Shown here in pieces: positions 37,873 to 47,265 of a stretch of 54,743 nucleotides of DNA (its first letter is position 1; each line of letters opens with the position of its first letter). This stretch comes from a virus. Below the pieces are notes generated by a model, which saw only the letters and a program-made list of their open reading frames with translations, did no database searches and was not told where the DNA came from. The stretch spans positions 1 to 54,743 of the IMG/VR virus record IMGVR_UViG_3300032401_000014; one strand, written 5' to 3'. Both the position numbers and the translations under genes were made by a program.

Positions 37873-38829
37873 TTAATGTGCTCCTTGTTTTTCTAAAATT
37901 TTTTGCACCGTATCCAGATTGGATAGGAGCGATTTAAACAGGACAATCTTCGGATTCATGTCCTTGTTCACTTTTATATTTTCCACGACTGCTTGAGTCG
38001 GGTCTATATCCGGCATGAAAAAATTCTGAGAGCCGAGAATGACTTCGAGCATCATGTCTCGGTACTCGTCAAACAGCATGATGAGCCGATCTTCCTTGTC
38101 CTCGACTTCTTCATCCTGCATGATCTCTTCGATGTTGTCCTCCAGAGCTTCTTGAATCTGATACCGCTTGCGAAAATAATTCGTGTCTGATTCGCCCGCT
38201 TGTATCTTTGCTCTGAGCGACTCTTTGATTGATTTTTGTACTACCCACGGGGCCGTTTCGCCCAGGGCCTTGTAGATGGCGTGAACGACAGAACTCTGAT
38301 ATGCGGGCCGTGGCACGACCACAACCCCGTCGAGTATCATGTCATTGATGACTCGCTTACCGTCAAAAGACATCTGCAATATGCCACCGTCGGGGATATA
38401 TCCCTCGACTGAGAAGCCTTTCTGTTTCGGTTTCTTGTACGGCGGCAGGCCGAGCATCTGTCGCCAGAGTTTGTCTGCGGTCTCCAGGGTGTTCGCTCCC
38501 AGGCCGTCGGATTTGTCGTACAGCCTGAACTCTGGTTTCCAGTCACCATTATTATCGACATGAAAGTCGCTCAATATCCCGATGTCCTCAGTATAGGCAA
38601 CCCCGTGGCGATCGGCATAGAGCAACACGTCGCCAGACTGAGCTTGTTTCGTTATTGATTGAATAGCGTTCTCAGTCATGCGTTCACCGTGGCCGTCTTT
38701 CTTGACCCCGGTGCTTATGCCATAGAGATAACGATGTTTGTTTCCTGAAGCGTCCGCCTTTTCGACGGCGTGATGACCTTCACGGTCGTTTGGATGGAAA
38801 TTGAATTTGATGCGAGTTTGACCTGTCAT
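37873..38829 (-). CDS. Prohead protease (318 aa)
   Basis: ATG 38829 follows GGAAACGT. The HK97-like prohead serine protease pattern is present: YLYGISTGVKKDGHGERMTENAIQ, catalytic His in ADRHG (H75), catalytic Ser in KGFSVEGY (S140), then VVPRPAYQSSVV. The C-terminal third is a helical coiled region that may be a scaffold-like domain fused to the protease. Promoter 38947-38975 precedes it. Confidence 0.85.
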   Translation of the reverse strand: MTGQTRIKFNFHPNDREGHHAVEKADASGNKHRYLYGISTGVKKDGHGERMTENAIQSITKQAQSGDVLLYADRHGVAYTEDIGILSDFHVDNNGDWKPEFRLYDKSDGLGANTLETADKLWRQMLGLPPYKKPKQKGFSVEGYIPDGGILQMSFDGKRVINDMILDGVVVVPRPAYQSSVVHAIYKALGETAPWVVQKSIKESLRAKIQAGESDTNYFRKRYQIQEALEDNIEEIMQDEEVEDKEDRLIMLFDEYRDMMLEVILGSQNFFMPDIDPTQAVVENIKVNKDMNPKIVLFKSLLSNLDTVQKILEKQGAH

Positions 38830-38877
38830 ACGTTTCCATGTGGCAGGTCGGGGCGTTCCGGTGGACTGCGGGTTTTA

Positions 38878-39045
38878 TTATACGTCGTACTGGGTGATGT
38901 TCATTTTGATCTTGTCACCCGTGCAATTTATCTCCACTCTGATACTATTATAATGTTTCAGTATCATAATGTCAAGAATATTCTTTTTGATCTGATCTAT
39001 CTTTTTTTCTTCTTCGCTTTTTAATATATCTGCCGGAATTAACAT
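38878..39045 (-). CDS. Small charged protein with embedded late promoter (55 aa)
   Basis: ATG 39045 overlaps the MuF gene's stop (TGATG), behind a weak AGGT site. Product: KSEEEKKIDQIKKNILDIMIL, then beta (YNSIRVEINCTG). The complete promoter at 38947-38975 lies inside its codons. Between its end and the protease start (38830-38877) I see nothing else. Confidence 0.55.
   Translation of the reverse strand: MLIPADILKSEEEKKIDQIKKNILDIMILKHYNSIRVEINCTGDKIKMNITQYDV
38940..38975 (-). promoter_or_regulatory. Perfect sigma70-type promoter of the protease-capsid genes, in a dyad
   Basis: TTGACA (38970-38975), 17 bp, TATAAT (38947-38952). Arms TGATACT (38960-38966) and AGTATCA (38940-38946) form a perfect 7-bp inverted repeat with the -10 box in its 13-nt spacer, suggesting an operator. 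It would make the prohead protease through lysis transcript. Confidence 0.8.
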
Positions 39046-39824
39046 CAATCTTTACCTATGATATAAACTAACTCGCACTGACATGAGATCACTTCCTCTG
39101 CTGGCAGGCTCTCGTGATGCGGGTGCGGGGCCAGGTATGTTGTCCCTGTATTTTTGTCATGAATTACAAAATCCCTGTTGAATCCGATCGTCACGCCGTT
39201 TAATGCGACATGGTGCTGGCGTGCGTTCTTTCTGTCCTTGAGCAACGACATGTTATGAATCCATCTTTTCTTGACGTAGATCGCAGAGTTTCTTCGTCTG
39301 ATCTCCTGCACATAGCCATGCTTCACCTGATCTACAACGCTCCGGGTCTCAGTCGTGGCGATCGCATACAAATTCGTCGGCATACCCACGGCCGGGTCAC
39401 GCCGGACATACCCTCGGAACGTCTTTTTGATGGCCTTCTCAAAGTCAGCCAGTACCGCTTGTTTCATGCGGCCCGCATACGTCCCCCTGGCGACCACGTA
39501 TTCAGGCTTCTCAAGCACTGCACGGAGATTCTGAGCGAGGCTATCCCGCAGATCATCCGAGAGCAAATCGCCTCGTGTAGCCCCCTTCCTGATAAATACA
39601 GCCTGTTTTGGCAGGGCCTCACGGATGTCAGGTAAAACAAACAGCTTCTCTCTGCCTGGCCGATAGGTTGTCATCTTTCGCTTGAAATTGTCGTCGGTTA
39701 TTCTGCCGATCGCCCCGGCGATCTCCTCAGTGTTTGCGGCTATGATCTTACGCATCAGGGCCCGATACGGCTCCCCCACGTACCCGTGCCGTTTGCGTAG
39801 CCTGTCAAGGTGTATTTTTGCCAA
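39045..39824 (-). CDS. MuF-like head morphogenesis protein (259 aa)
   Basis: I place the start at TTG 39824, about 5 bases after GAGGTGG in the previous gene's end; the frame is open to 39938. The MuF signature is seen: YAIATTETRSVVDQVKHGYVQE, then HHVALNGVTIGFNRDFVIHDKNTG, and PHPHHESLPAEEVISCQCELVY. MuF-like proteins associate with the portal and enter the head or cell early. It follows the ART-like protein and precedes the protease. Confidence 0.75.
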   Translation of the reverse strand: MAKIHLDRLRKRHGYVGEPYRALMRKIIAANTEEIAGAIGRITDDNFKRKMTTYRPGREKLFVLPDIREALPKQAVFIRKGATRGDLLSDDLRDSLAQNLRAVLEKPEYVVARGTYAGRMKQAVLADFEKAIKKTFRGYVRRDPAVGMPTNLYAIATTETRSVVDQVKHGYVQEIRRRNSAIYVKKRWIHNMSLLKDRKNARQHHVALNGVTIGFNRDFVIHDKNTGTTYLAPHPHHESLPAEEVISCQCELVYIIGKD

Positions 39825-40083
39825 TACCCACCTCGTATGATACAATCTCGTCAGTATCCGGGTCTCTCCTCCATAGAGTTCCATCCTGACGTTTCCATGT
39901 GTCGCCCGGTTTATGAATAGACCGCTCAAGTATTTCAATGGCTTTTTTTACAATTTTTTCTTGTTCAATTTCTTTTTTAAATTCCGCAAGAGCCTCGTCG
40001 AGTGCTTCCTCCTCCCAGTCTGCCAATTCACCATTGACAAACCCACAAGTCCCGCCTCCGTCTGGATGCCAACTATTTTTCAT
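39805..40083 (-). CDS. Small acidic protein with DG-x-LW motif (92 aa)
   Basis: ATG 40083 overlaps the giant gene's end (ATGA). An acidic helical middle (ELADWEEEALDEALAEFKKEIEQEKIVKKAIEILERS) is followed by DTWKRQDGTLWRRDPDTDEI, matching motifs in the giant protein (TDGSWWWHNPNTG). It may be a split-off module of that protein. Confidence 0.65.
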   Translation of the reverse strand: MKNSWHPDGGGTCGFVNGELADWEEEALDEALAEFKKEIEQEKIVKKAIEILERSIHKPGDTWKRQDGTLWRRDPDTDEIVSYEVGIGKNTP

Positions 40084-43000
40084 TCTGTCTGTGCCCTCCT
40101 TGCTCTAAATTGCATATATTTTTCATACTGTCTTAAAGATCGAGAACCGGGTGTCAAATCAAAAACAGCGTTGCTCAATGAAAATCCGTAACGCTCCCAA
40201 ATCTCCGGCCCTTTCGGTAAATCAATTATATCCTGTACGGAAGTACACCGCTTCACCTGCGTAATTTCTTCTTCAGTCCATGTCGGGCCTGTTCTGCCCG
40301 TCATCCTGCTGGCAACTGAACTCCCCTGTATGTCCTGATTAAATCCAAACTTCGCCCATGTGATATACCCGCAATACGACCCAGTTCTACGCATATTTTG
40401 TTTCAATCTTTTCGCCGCATCCTCGTGCGTCATTCCTTCGGCGGTCATAATCAATTTTATTTTTTCCTCTTTCGTATATCCATCCCCATCCCCTGCGGCT
40501 TGACATTTTACACTGCGGGCTCCAAGCTGAGCTGATGTTGTGAAAAGCTGGAGGGCGGCCTGACTCACCGCACCTTCGGAATATTCAGGGTGATCGGGAT
40601 TCGTGCGTATGTAATGAAAATCAACATTGACTCCGTTACTGCCCTTGCGGATTGTCGTTCTCGTAACATACGGAACGCCATTTGAATTGTTGCCTCCTTC
40701 GGGATTTATAGATACCTCTATTTCATAAGCATCAATGCTCTGCACGACAATATGGTCATTCAATCTAAAAGCACCTGATATTTGTGCCAAGTCTCGGTCG
40801 TTTATGTCCCAGCCGTTATCCCAGAGTTTTTCTTTTATCTTGTCACGAGAAAGACCTAAACCCTCAAAATTTGTATAACTCTTATAATTCTCACGGGGCC
40901 GTGCTTCGCTAATCCTCTCAAATTTTTTCCTCGCTTCGGCTATCTGACGAGCCTGCTCCTCGGCCTCTTTCCGTTTCGCTTCGTCATACACGGCGACGTG
41001 CTTATCAACAGCCTCGATAAATTTCTTCGGCTTGAACCCGGTATAATGATTGAGCATGGCTTCGCTGACTTCATTTTTTAATTTCGTCTGCTGAACAGGA
41101 GTCAATTTTCTGCTGTTTGAATCTATGTAATGATTCATCGCCCACGCCTGCTCGAACTCTCGCCTCTGCCGAAGTCCCTGCGTAGCGGCTTCGGGCAGTC
41201 CCGACAGCCAGTCAAAATATTCGGCATGAGCATCTCTGACGCCGTTGCTAATTCTGCCCGTTATATCCTCTGCGGTTGAAGCTCTTTTCTGAAAGTCTTT
41301 ATAATTAAATTCAGTCCCCAGTGCGAGTGCTTCTGCGACAAAAATATCCAACTGATACGGCCGCAGAGTCCTGTTTTGAACATTGCGAATCAATTCTTTG
41401 CTTGCGTTATCCTTATCTCCAGCATCGAGGTAATGTTTAAATCTATCCTCGACTGACATATCCTCCTGAGCTTTCGCACTGGCCTGGTCTCGCCTTCGTA
41501 TCAGACCTTTTTTCGTTTTCGTCAATACGTCAATAGTCAAAGTTCCACGGGAAAATTTCTCATTTACTCCCTGCACGATAACCGTTTTTTCTGTCTCTTC
41601 GAAAAAATCCTGTTTCTTTATATACGCAATAAGCAGGTCTCGTGCCTCTTCAATTTTCCCCTCCCGTATTAGCTTTCTATATTTTAAATTCGTGCTTCTG
41701 AACTCTTTCAAAAATGCTTCATCTGTCTGTGTGAGACCGATACGAGTTCCGGGTACGGCTGGCTCCTCTGCGGCCCCCACGGGCTCCCCGGTATCAGGGT
41801 CGATCGCTGGCTCTGCCGGAGTCGCTGGAGCTGTCCGGGTGCGTCTTTGCCGTGTACTCTCGTGCCCTGCGGCCGCCTCCTCCATCCCTCTGCGGAACAA
41901 GTGCCCGGCGAGCGATCTTGTAAGGATGTCATTCTTCATGGCATCGAGATCGGCCTGCGTGAGAGTTCCTCTTTGTAGCTTCTGGTACATCTTTTTCATG
42001 ATCGAATCCCGTGCCGTTCCGGGAGCATATTGATCGGCGAGATATTCCCTGAGAAGTCGTTTTACTTTGTTAGTGTCACTGCCTGCATCTAAAACCTGAT
42101 CTCGCATATTCTTGAACTGGGCATCATCGAACTCTGCCGATGATGCGATAGTACCAGAAACAGGAGCATTGCCCTGACCCTGCCCTTCTGCCATCTTTAG
42201 CCATGCTGTTAGATTAAAACTTCTAAAGTCATTGTGATTGTCACGAGCCGCCGAAAGAGCTTGTTCTAAAGCCTCTCTCTGCACTCTCGTTATACGTCCT
42301 GCTTCTTCTAGTTGTATTAAATATCCATTCAATATACTGCTGGCTGTTGCAAAATTATTAGTTGACAATGAACGAACAACTGCATCCAGAACTCTCGTAG
42401 TCTCTGATTCACGAAATCCGTGTGCCTCTGGTGCTGTAGTATCCGCCGCCGCCTCTCGTGGGCCCGGAGCCCGTGTCTGCTCGATTGCCCCGGTGTTAGG
42501 ATTGTGCCACCACCACGAGCCGTCAGTATGTTGCCACTTCTGCGATTTATAGACCATCGACTTTTTGATGTTCGGGTCTTGAGGATTGAACGTCCCGGCG
42601 TTGTCAGTAGCCTTTATCTGCGTAGGCTCAAAGGCTATCCAAACTCGATGAGGCTTTCCACCTGATATTTTCCCGCCAATGTGAGTCAGTCCGTCATACC
42701 CGAAAGACTTTATCATCTCGCTGACTCCATCATTTGAAATTAACGATGCGAGACCTCCCCACTGATCTGTCCCGTATTGGTTCGAGTTAATTAAAAATAT
42801 ATCGCTGTCTTTATCTTTAATTCCGATCATCGTTCCGGGCCCATACTCAGGCCCGGTTCTTGATCCAATTTCGTATTTGTACCCGTTGCCCTGTAAATGC
42901 TTCGCAATCAATTCATACATTTTTTTCTCTTGACCAAAACCATTATCAACATCGAACGGTTGTCTGATATTCAAATAACATTCATATATTTTATTTGATG

Positions 43001-45008
43001 TATCAACTCGTTCTGTTTTCAATTTGATTTCTTGTCGTTTTTTATCCCAATCATCACGGATACTTGTGTCCATGAGACTGTCATCCCTCGGATTTACAGC
43101 AGGCAACTGAAACATATACGCCACAATTGGGTCAACTCCTGAAACGTCAATGTTGTCCCCACTCTCGGCTATTTTCTCGTATGATTCTCCGTGTCCGTTT
43201 ACCATTTCGAGCTTTTTAATTCCACCTTCATCAAGTATCTCTGCCGTTACTTCATCATCAGCATTATATAAACCTGTCTTGAATACATCAATATGCTCAT
43301 TCAGAAAATCTTTTATTTTCTCAAGCTGTTCTTCGCTTATCGTAGTTTTGTATTTCGTTGATCTGCTTGTCGCATAACCCTCTGCAACATTTTTATCTTC
43401 TGTAAAATAAAAACCATGTCCATATAATCCCGGAGCTGTCCTCGATTTATCAAAGGCTTCAAATCCGCCCGTCGGTGTCCCGTGATATACAACCTTGACT
43501 CCCTGCGGCGTCTCGGCGTGCGTCATGTGTGCTGTCTCCTGCGGCTCTCCACTGCTTTTCTTGACAACCTTGCTGGCGTGAGCTGGGTCGCCCTCCCAGT
43601 CACCGAACCAGCTCTTGAAAGGCTGGCTCTTCACAAGCTGGGCCTTGTTGACGGCTGGTGCTTTCTGCTGTGCCGCTTCTCTCGGAGCTGACGGCTCGTC
43701 AGTGTGTGCCTGCCGAGACTTCGGTGCTGGAACCTCGACGATATTCCCTGTCTTGTCGTAATCGTGCCAGCCTGTCGAGCTTCTCTTCGCAGGCCACGCC
43801 TTCTCGACTGACTGATCGTCAGGCGGCAGATCGCCTTCTCCTTTCAAAAAGGCAATGTACTGGTCAAGTTCCCGTCTCGTTTGCTCAGGTACGAGAGTCT
43901 CGTCCATTTTTCTAAGAGTCTCTCGACTGATCTCATGAATATCTTCTGACATCTGCACCATCGTTTGCAGTTCTTTTTTGAGCTTCATAAAATAAATTCT
44001 CGGCCTGCCATCTCTCACATAGTCCCATCCGGGCGGAGCATACTGATCGTTCCACGGCTCTGTCTTGTAAATCTCGAACCCGTGCTCTTCGTATAGACTG
44101 GCCAACTTGTCTCCGATGCAATCAAGATGATTTCCTCCGTTGATGATCGCCGTGTTAATCAACTTTTTAATACGTCCCTTTCCTCCAGAAAAAACAGAGA
44201 TGATGTCTCCATCGGGAGCGACCGCACATCCAGACTTTCCGTCGTCAGAAAGAAACGTCTTGACCTTCATGGCATCATACTCTTTCTCCGAGTAGGTAGT
44301 GAGCCACGGCTTCCATCGAACCGGAATATTTGTGTCACGACTATTTACAAACTTATTGAAATCCGAAAGATCATAATTGACAACCTCTTTGTCCAGAGGC
44401 TCGTTCTCTTTTTGCCTGGGCATGTACTCTGGTTTTTTGTTTTCTGCCGGAGGTCTGTTTTTCCCTGGGGCCTCCCCGGTATCCTTTCTGTCGTCTGTCG
44501 TTACCAGCTCCCAGTCCCCGCCGGGAGTCTTTCTGTGCTTCGTCCCATCCGACCATGTGTGAACCGTTCCCTGCGGAACTTCTTTCGCCTTCTCAACCAT
44601 GATAGACTTCGCAACACCGATACACCTGAACATGAACTCACGAGTCGATATGCCGAGTATCTGAGCGGCGGCATAGTGATTAAAATTACTTTTGTTTATC
44701 AGTAGATTCTCGATCTGAGAATTGATGTGGTTGTCCCGTTCGATCTCTTTCAAGAGTAAGCGTTCGGTCTGAGACTTCAGGACACGAATACGATTTGCGA
44801 GCTGTGATTGATAGAGACTCTTGTACGAGAGCCCGGCTTCGGAAAGTGCAATCGCAAGTGCCTGGTCATAGTCGGTAACGACCTTGCCATTCGACTTCAA
44901 TGTGCCAGCCTTGAACTCGCCCATGACACGGGCCATCTTATCGTCCTTCGCATCCTTGTTCACGACCTTCTTTTTTGTTATGACGGTGACGTGCTTTTTA
45001 GAGGCCAT
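40080..45008 (-). CDS. Giant polyvalent-type virion protein with ADP-ribosyltransferase-like domain (1642 aa)
   Basis: ATG 45008. N-terminal ~20-60 (KMARVMGEFKAGTLKSNGK ... ALAIALSEAGLS) matches the DUF6496-type pattern. Residues ~223-350 look GNAT-like (FLSDDGKSGCAVAPDGDII; GDKLASLYEEHGFE). Residues ~465-810 hold an ADP-ribosyltransferase-like domain: QPFKSWFGDWEG, VVYHGTPTGGFEAFD and GHGFYFTEDKNVAEGYA. Residues ~850-1330 are helical repeats. The C-terminus ~1376-1640 includes GYITWAKFGFN, again acetyltransferase-like. Encoded between portal and protease, it may be packaged and injected; function inferred from polyvalent-protein precedents. Confidence 0.75.
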   Translation of the reverse strand: MASKKHVTVITKKKVVNKDAKDDKMARVMGEFKAGTLKSNGKVVTDYDQALAIALSEAGLSYKSLYQSQLANRIRVLKSQTERLLLKEIERDNHINSQIENLLINKSNFNHYAAAQILGISTREFMFRCIGVAKSIMVEKAKEVPQGTVHTWSDGTKHRKTPGGDWELVTTDDRKDTGEAPGKNRPPAENKKPEYMPRQKENEPLDKEVVNYDLSDFNKFVNSRDTNIPVRWKPWLTTYSEKEYDAMKVKTFLSDDGKSGCAVAPDGDIISVFSGGKGRIKKLINTAIINGGNHLDCIGDKLASLYEEHGFEIYKTEPWNDQYAPPGWDYVRDGRPRIYFMKLKKELQTMVQMSEDIHEISRETLRKMDETLVPEQTRRELDQYIAFLKGEGDLPPDDQSVEKAWPAKRSSTGWHDYDKTGNIVEVPAPKSRQAHTDEPSAPREAAQQKAPAVNKAQLVKSQPFKSWFGDWEGDPAHASKVVKKSSGEPQETAHMTHAETPQGVKVVYHGTPTGGFEAFDKSRTAPGLYGHGFYFTEDKNVAEGYATSRSTKYKTTISEEQLEKIKDFLNEHIDVFKTGLYNADDEVTAEILDEGGIKKLEMVNGHGESYEKIAESGDNIDVSGVDPIVAYMFQLPAVNPRDDSLMDTSIRDDWDKKRQEIKLKTERVDTSNKIYECYLNIRQPFDVDNGFGQEKKMYELIAKHLQGNGYKYEIGSRTGPEYGPGTMIGIKDKDSDIFLINSNQYGTDQWGGLASLISNDGVSEMIKSFGYDGLTHIGGKISGGKPHRVWIAFEPTQIKATDNAGTFNPQDPNIKKSMVYKSQKWQHTDGSWWWHNPNTGAIEQTRAPGPREAAADTTAPEAHGFRESETTRVLDAVVRSLSTNNFATASSILNGYLIQLEEAGRITRVQREALEQALSAARDNHNDFRSFNLTAWLKMAEGQGQGNAPVSGTIASSAEFDDAQFKNMRDQVLDAGSDTNKVKRLLREYLADQYAPGTARDSIMKKMYQKLQRGTLTQADLDAMKNDILTRSLAGHLFRRGMEEAAAGHESTRQRRTRTAPATPAEPAIDPDTGEPVGAAEEPAVPGTRIGLTQTDEAFLKEFRSTNLKYRKLIREGKIEEARDLLIAYIKKQDFFEETEKTVIVQGVNEKFSRGTLTIDVLTKTKKGLIRRRDQASAKAQEDMSVEDRFKHYLDAGDKDNASKELIRNVQNRTLRPYQLDIFVAEALALGTEFNYKDFQKRASTAEDITGRISNGVRDAHAEYFDWLSGLPEAATQGLRQRREFEQAWAMNHYIDSNSRKLTPVQQTKLKNEVSEAMLNHYTGFKPKKFIEAVDKHVAVYDEAKRKEAEEQARQIAEARKKFERISEARPRENYKSYTNFEGLGLSRDKIKEKLWDNGWDINDRDLAQISGAFRLNDHIVVQSIDAYEIEVSINPEGGNNSNGVPYVTRTTIRKGSNGVNVDFHYIRTNPDHPEYSEGAVSQAALQLFTTSAQLGARSVKCQAAGDGDGYTKEEKIKLIMTAEGMTHEDAAKRLKQNMRRTGSYCGYITWAKFGFNQDIQGSSVASRMTGRTGPTWTEEEITQVKRCTSVQDIIDLPKGPEIWERYGFSLSNAVFDLTPGSRSLRQYEKYMQFRARRAQTE

Positions 45009-45029
45009 AGCCGATGTCCAGATATGTTT

Positions 45030-45215
45030 TCATGATAGCACCCTCTCTATTCTGTCTATCATCTGTTCAGGTGTGAGGCTATCGTCGCCCAACACATTCG
45101 TCATGATGTCGTCCTGCACTGTGTTATAAAACGACGAGAGATCAAGAACCAGCGGGCTTATGATCTCATCGAACTCTGACATTTTCAATTTGCGATCTTT
45201 TACGATAACTGGCAT
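45030..45215 (-). CDS. Small protein after portal accessory genes (61 aa)
   Basis: ATG 45215 has GAGGAGCTGAA upstream; the frame is open further but overlaps the previous gene. Helical acidic sequence (SEFDEIISPLVLDLSSFYNTVQDDIMTNVLGDDSLTPEQMIDRIERVL). No family known; perhaps a portal or packaging accessory. Confidence 0.6.
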   Translation of the reverse strand: MPVIVKDRKLKMSEFDEIISPLVLDLSSFYNTVQDDIMTNVLGDDSLTPEQMIDRIERVLS

Positions 45216-45216
45216 T

Positions 45217-45384
45217 TCAGCTCCTCGTGCAATCGTTCTGTTTGCAGTGCAGGCAGTCCTCGTCGCAAGGATACCCTGCAAGCACCGGGCTTAAAAAAAT
45301 AATATCACGGGTGAATTGTTCATAGTTCAGATTTATTTTCTGATTCGTACCATCTCTCAAAAAGTGCGAATCGAGAACTCTCAT
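45217..45384 (-). CDS. Cys-rich small protein (55 aa)
   Basis: ATG 45384 overlaps the previous stop as ATGA. The end holds CDEDCLHCKQNDC, a compact Cys cluster suited to zinc or iron. The first part is basic and polar (RVLDSHFLRDGTNQKINLNYEQF). Found within the portal block; function unknown. Confidence 0.65.
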   Translation of the reverse strand: MRVLDSHFLRDGTNQKINLNYEQFTRDIIFLSPVLAGYPCDEDCLHCKQNDCTRS

Positions 45385-45629
45385 GCTTCTGGGTCTTTCG
45401 GCCCTTCTGCTTCGAGTTTTTTCTTCTCGATCTCTGCGTCTATCTTGATGTTATATAGTTGATCTTCAGAGAACGAAACATACGCCCCAGGAATCCCTTC
45501 CAGCTCGACGAGATATACGATCGTCCCGCCTTTCTTGAATAGTATCTGCTCGACAATTCCTCGTCTGAGTGGTTGGGCCACTTCTGACACCGTATCGCCC
45601 AGTCCGTACTTCGTGGTAAAATCTGCCAT
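45381..45629 (-). CDS. Small SH3-like portal accessory (82 aa)
   Basis: ATG 45629 follows AGAGAGGTTTAAC directly after the portal gene. Sequence YGLGDTVSEVAQPLRRGIVEQILFKKGGTIVYLVELEGIPGAYVSFSEDQLY resembles a small SH3-type barrel. Possibly a portal- or tail-associated factor. No family named with confidence. Confidence 0.65.
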   Translation of the reverse strand: MADFTTKYGLGDTVSEVAQPLRRGIVEQILFKKGGTIVYLVELEGIPGAYVSFSEDQLYNIKIDAEIEKKKLEAEGPKDPEA

Positions 45630-45630
45630 G

Positions 45631-47202
45631 TTAAACCTCTCTTGTATATTGTGGATTAAGTTGATCTTGCCCTGGCTGTCCTTGTTGCTGTCCCTTCGCT
45701 CCTGCTGGCTTATCAAACTCTTCGCCGTCAAACGGGTCTTTGTTCAAGTCCTCAGCTCTGATCTCGTTTACCGATACAACGCCTGAGCTGATCTTACGTT
45801 GAATTAAGTTCCATTCTTTCTCCTCGTTTTTCTGTGCCTCAAACTCCAGCTTATAACCATAACCGAACCGATAGGGCACGATGTCGTATGTCCAAAGTGA
45901 TTCGAGTTGCTGAAGTATCGGCAGAATCGCCCGGCTGTGCATGATCTCCTCTTGAGACTCCGCTGTCGATCGACCGCTCGTCGTGTCTGAACCTGATAGA
46001 TTCATTTCCATGTTTGTCGCTCCGAACACGAGAGCGACTTCTTCCCTGATTTTGTCCTGCCGGGTCATCTGCATCTCCATCGTATTCTCACGAGATAGGT
46101 CAACGACCTCGATCGTGTTCCCTGAGTACGTGGCGATCGCATTTTTTCTCGGCGTGCTCATCTTCTGCTCGATTCTCTGCATCTCATCTGAATTGATCGG
46201 CACTCTCATATCGTCAGCGTCCATTCTGCCGAACGGAAAGTTATCAGCTATGACAACCATCTTTTCGGGTGGCTTCGTGCCATCTGCCTGCTCCGCCATG
46301 AGTTTATCGAACATGAGACTCTCTGCGGTTTTGTTAATGAGGGCTTCGAGCGGAATCAGACCGTAGGCTCTGGCTGAGGTAGGGATATAACAAGAGTAGG
46401 ACAGCTCGTCGCCGTAATATATCTTAGGCTCGTATCCGGCCATGACCTGCACGTATGCGTTGAGTCCCCCAACGAATCGCTCCTTGAGGGGCATAATTGT
46501 TCCTCCGGGCAATATAAATACATTTTCTATTTTACCTCCGACTTTCTGTTTGTAGTGTGAGCATTGCCCATGAACCAGAAGATCGAATACGAATTGCTTC
46601 GTGTGATTCTCCCATGTCTCTTTGCTGTTGGGCCGCAAGCACCAGTCCTGAACCCTTTCAGCAACGTCCATCTTCGCAGACTTGATTCTCTTTCCCCAAC
46701 GCCAGATACAGCCTTTGAAGTTCGAGCCGTCAGGGAGCAGATCGGGAAGCTCGACCGAGAGCTTCTGATACAGGCGGTTGCGGGCGACCATGAATTTTAA
46801 GTCCTCAGAACCCTCGAACTCTCTGAACATCGAGTAAAACATCTTCATCTTATCTGCGGTCTTGTCTTCGTCGTTTTTCATCGGTATGATTTTGAATGGT
46901 ATGCCTGAAATGCGGTTCATGCGATTGACGACGACGGCGTGCACTGGTGCACACAACCTTGTAATGCCAAGCCGCTCGTCAATGGAGAGATAGAATAACG
47001 CCTGCTCATACGTTCCGGTCATCAACTCCCCGGTGCGTGTACGTCCTGTGATTGCTTGTACTTGTGATAGAGTATAGACTGAGTAGCCACGCTTGAGAGC
47101 ATCGCCCTGGCCCAGCGTGAAGCGTCCTGGGAGGTCTGGATAGAGTGTCTCGTAAGTGTTTGCGATCGCCTTCTGAATCTCACGTCCGTAAGCATCTAAC
47201 AT
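45631..47202 (-). CDS. Portal protein (523 aa)
   Basis: ATG 47202 follows GAGAGGCTTGCC and a perfect promoter. The sequence follows the portal pattern downstream of TerL: RLCAPVHAVVVNRMNRISGIPFKI, SYCLRPN-like stem region, SARAYGLIPLEALINKTAESLMFDKLM and a C-terminal helical wing with RAILPILQQLE. Length 523 suits a phage portal. It forms the dodecameric gateway at the head vertex. Confidence 0.85.
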   Translation of the reverse strand: MLDAYGREIQKAIANTYETLYPDLPGRFTLGQGDALKRGYSVYTLSQVQAITGRTRTGELMTGTYEQALFYLSIDERLGITRLCAPVHAVVVNRMNRISGIPFKIIPMKNDEDKTADKMKMFYSMFREFEGSEDLKFMVARNRLYQKLSVELPDLLPDGSNFKGCIWRWGKRIKSAKMDVAERVQDWCLRPNSKETWENHTKQFVFDLLVHGQCSHYKQKVGGKIENVFILPGGTIMPLKERFVGGLNAYVQVMAGYEPKIYYGDELSYSCYIPTSARAYGLIPLEALINKTAESLMFDKLMAEQADGTKPPEKMVVIADNFPFGRMDADDMRVPINSDEMQRIEQKMSTPRKNAIATYSGNTIEVVDLSRENTMEMQMTRQDKIREEVALVFGATNMEMNLSGSDTTSGRSTAESQEEIMHSRAILPILQQLESLWTYDIVPYRFGYGYKLEFEAQKNEEKEWNLIQRKISSGVVSVNEIRAEDLNKDPFDGEEFDKPAGAKGQQQGQPGQDQLNPQYTREV

Positions 47203-47227
47203 GGCAAGCCTCTCAATATATAGTTAA

Positions 47228-47256
47228 ATTATAGCACTCTAACATCTATTTGTCAA
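47228..47256 (-). promoter_or_regulatory. Perfect sigma70-type promoter of the portal and head genes
   Basis: TTGACA (47251-47256), 17-bp spacer, TATAAT (47228-47233) on the minus strand, with 26 bp between the -10 box and the portal start. Six of six matches in both boxes at ideal spacing. Confidence 0.85.
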
Positions 47257-47265
47257 TGATTTTCT

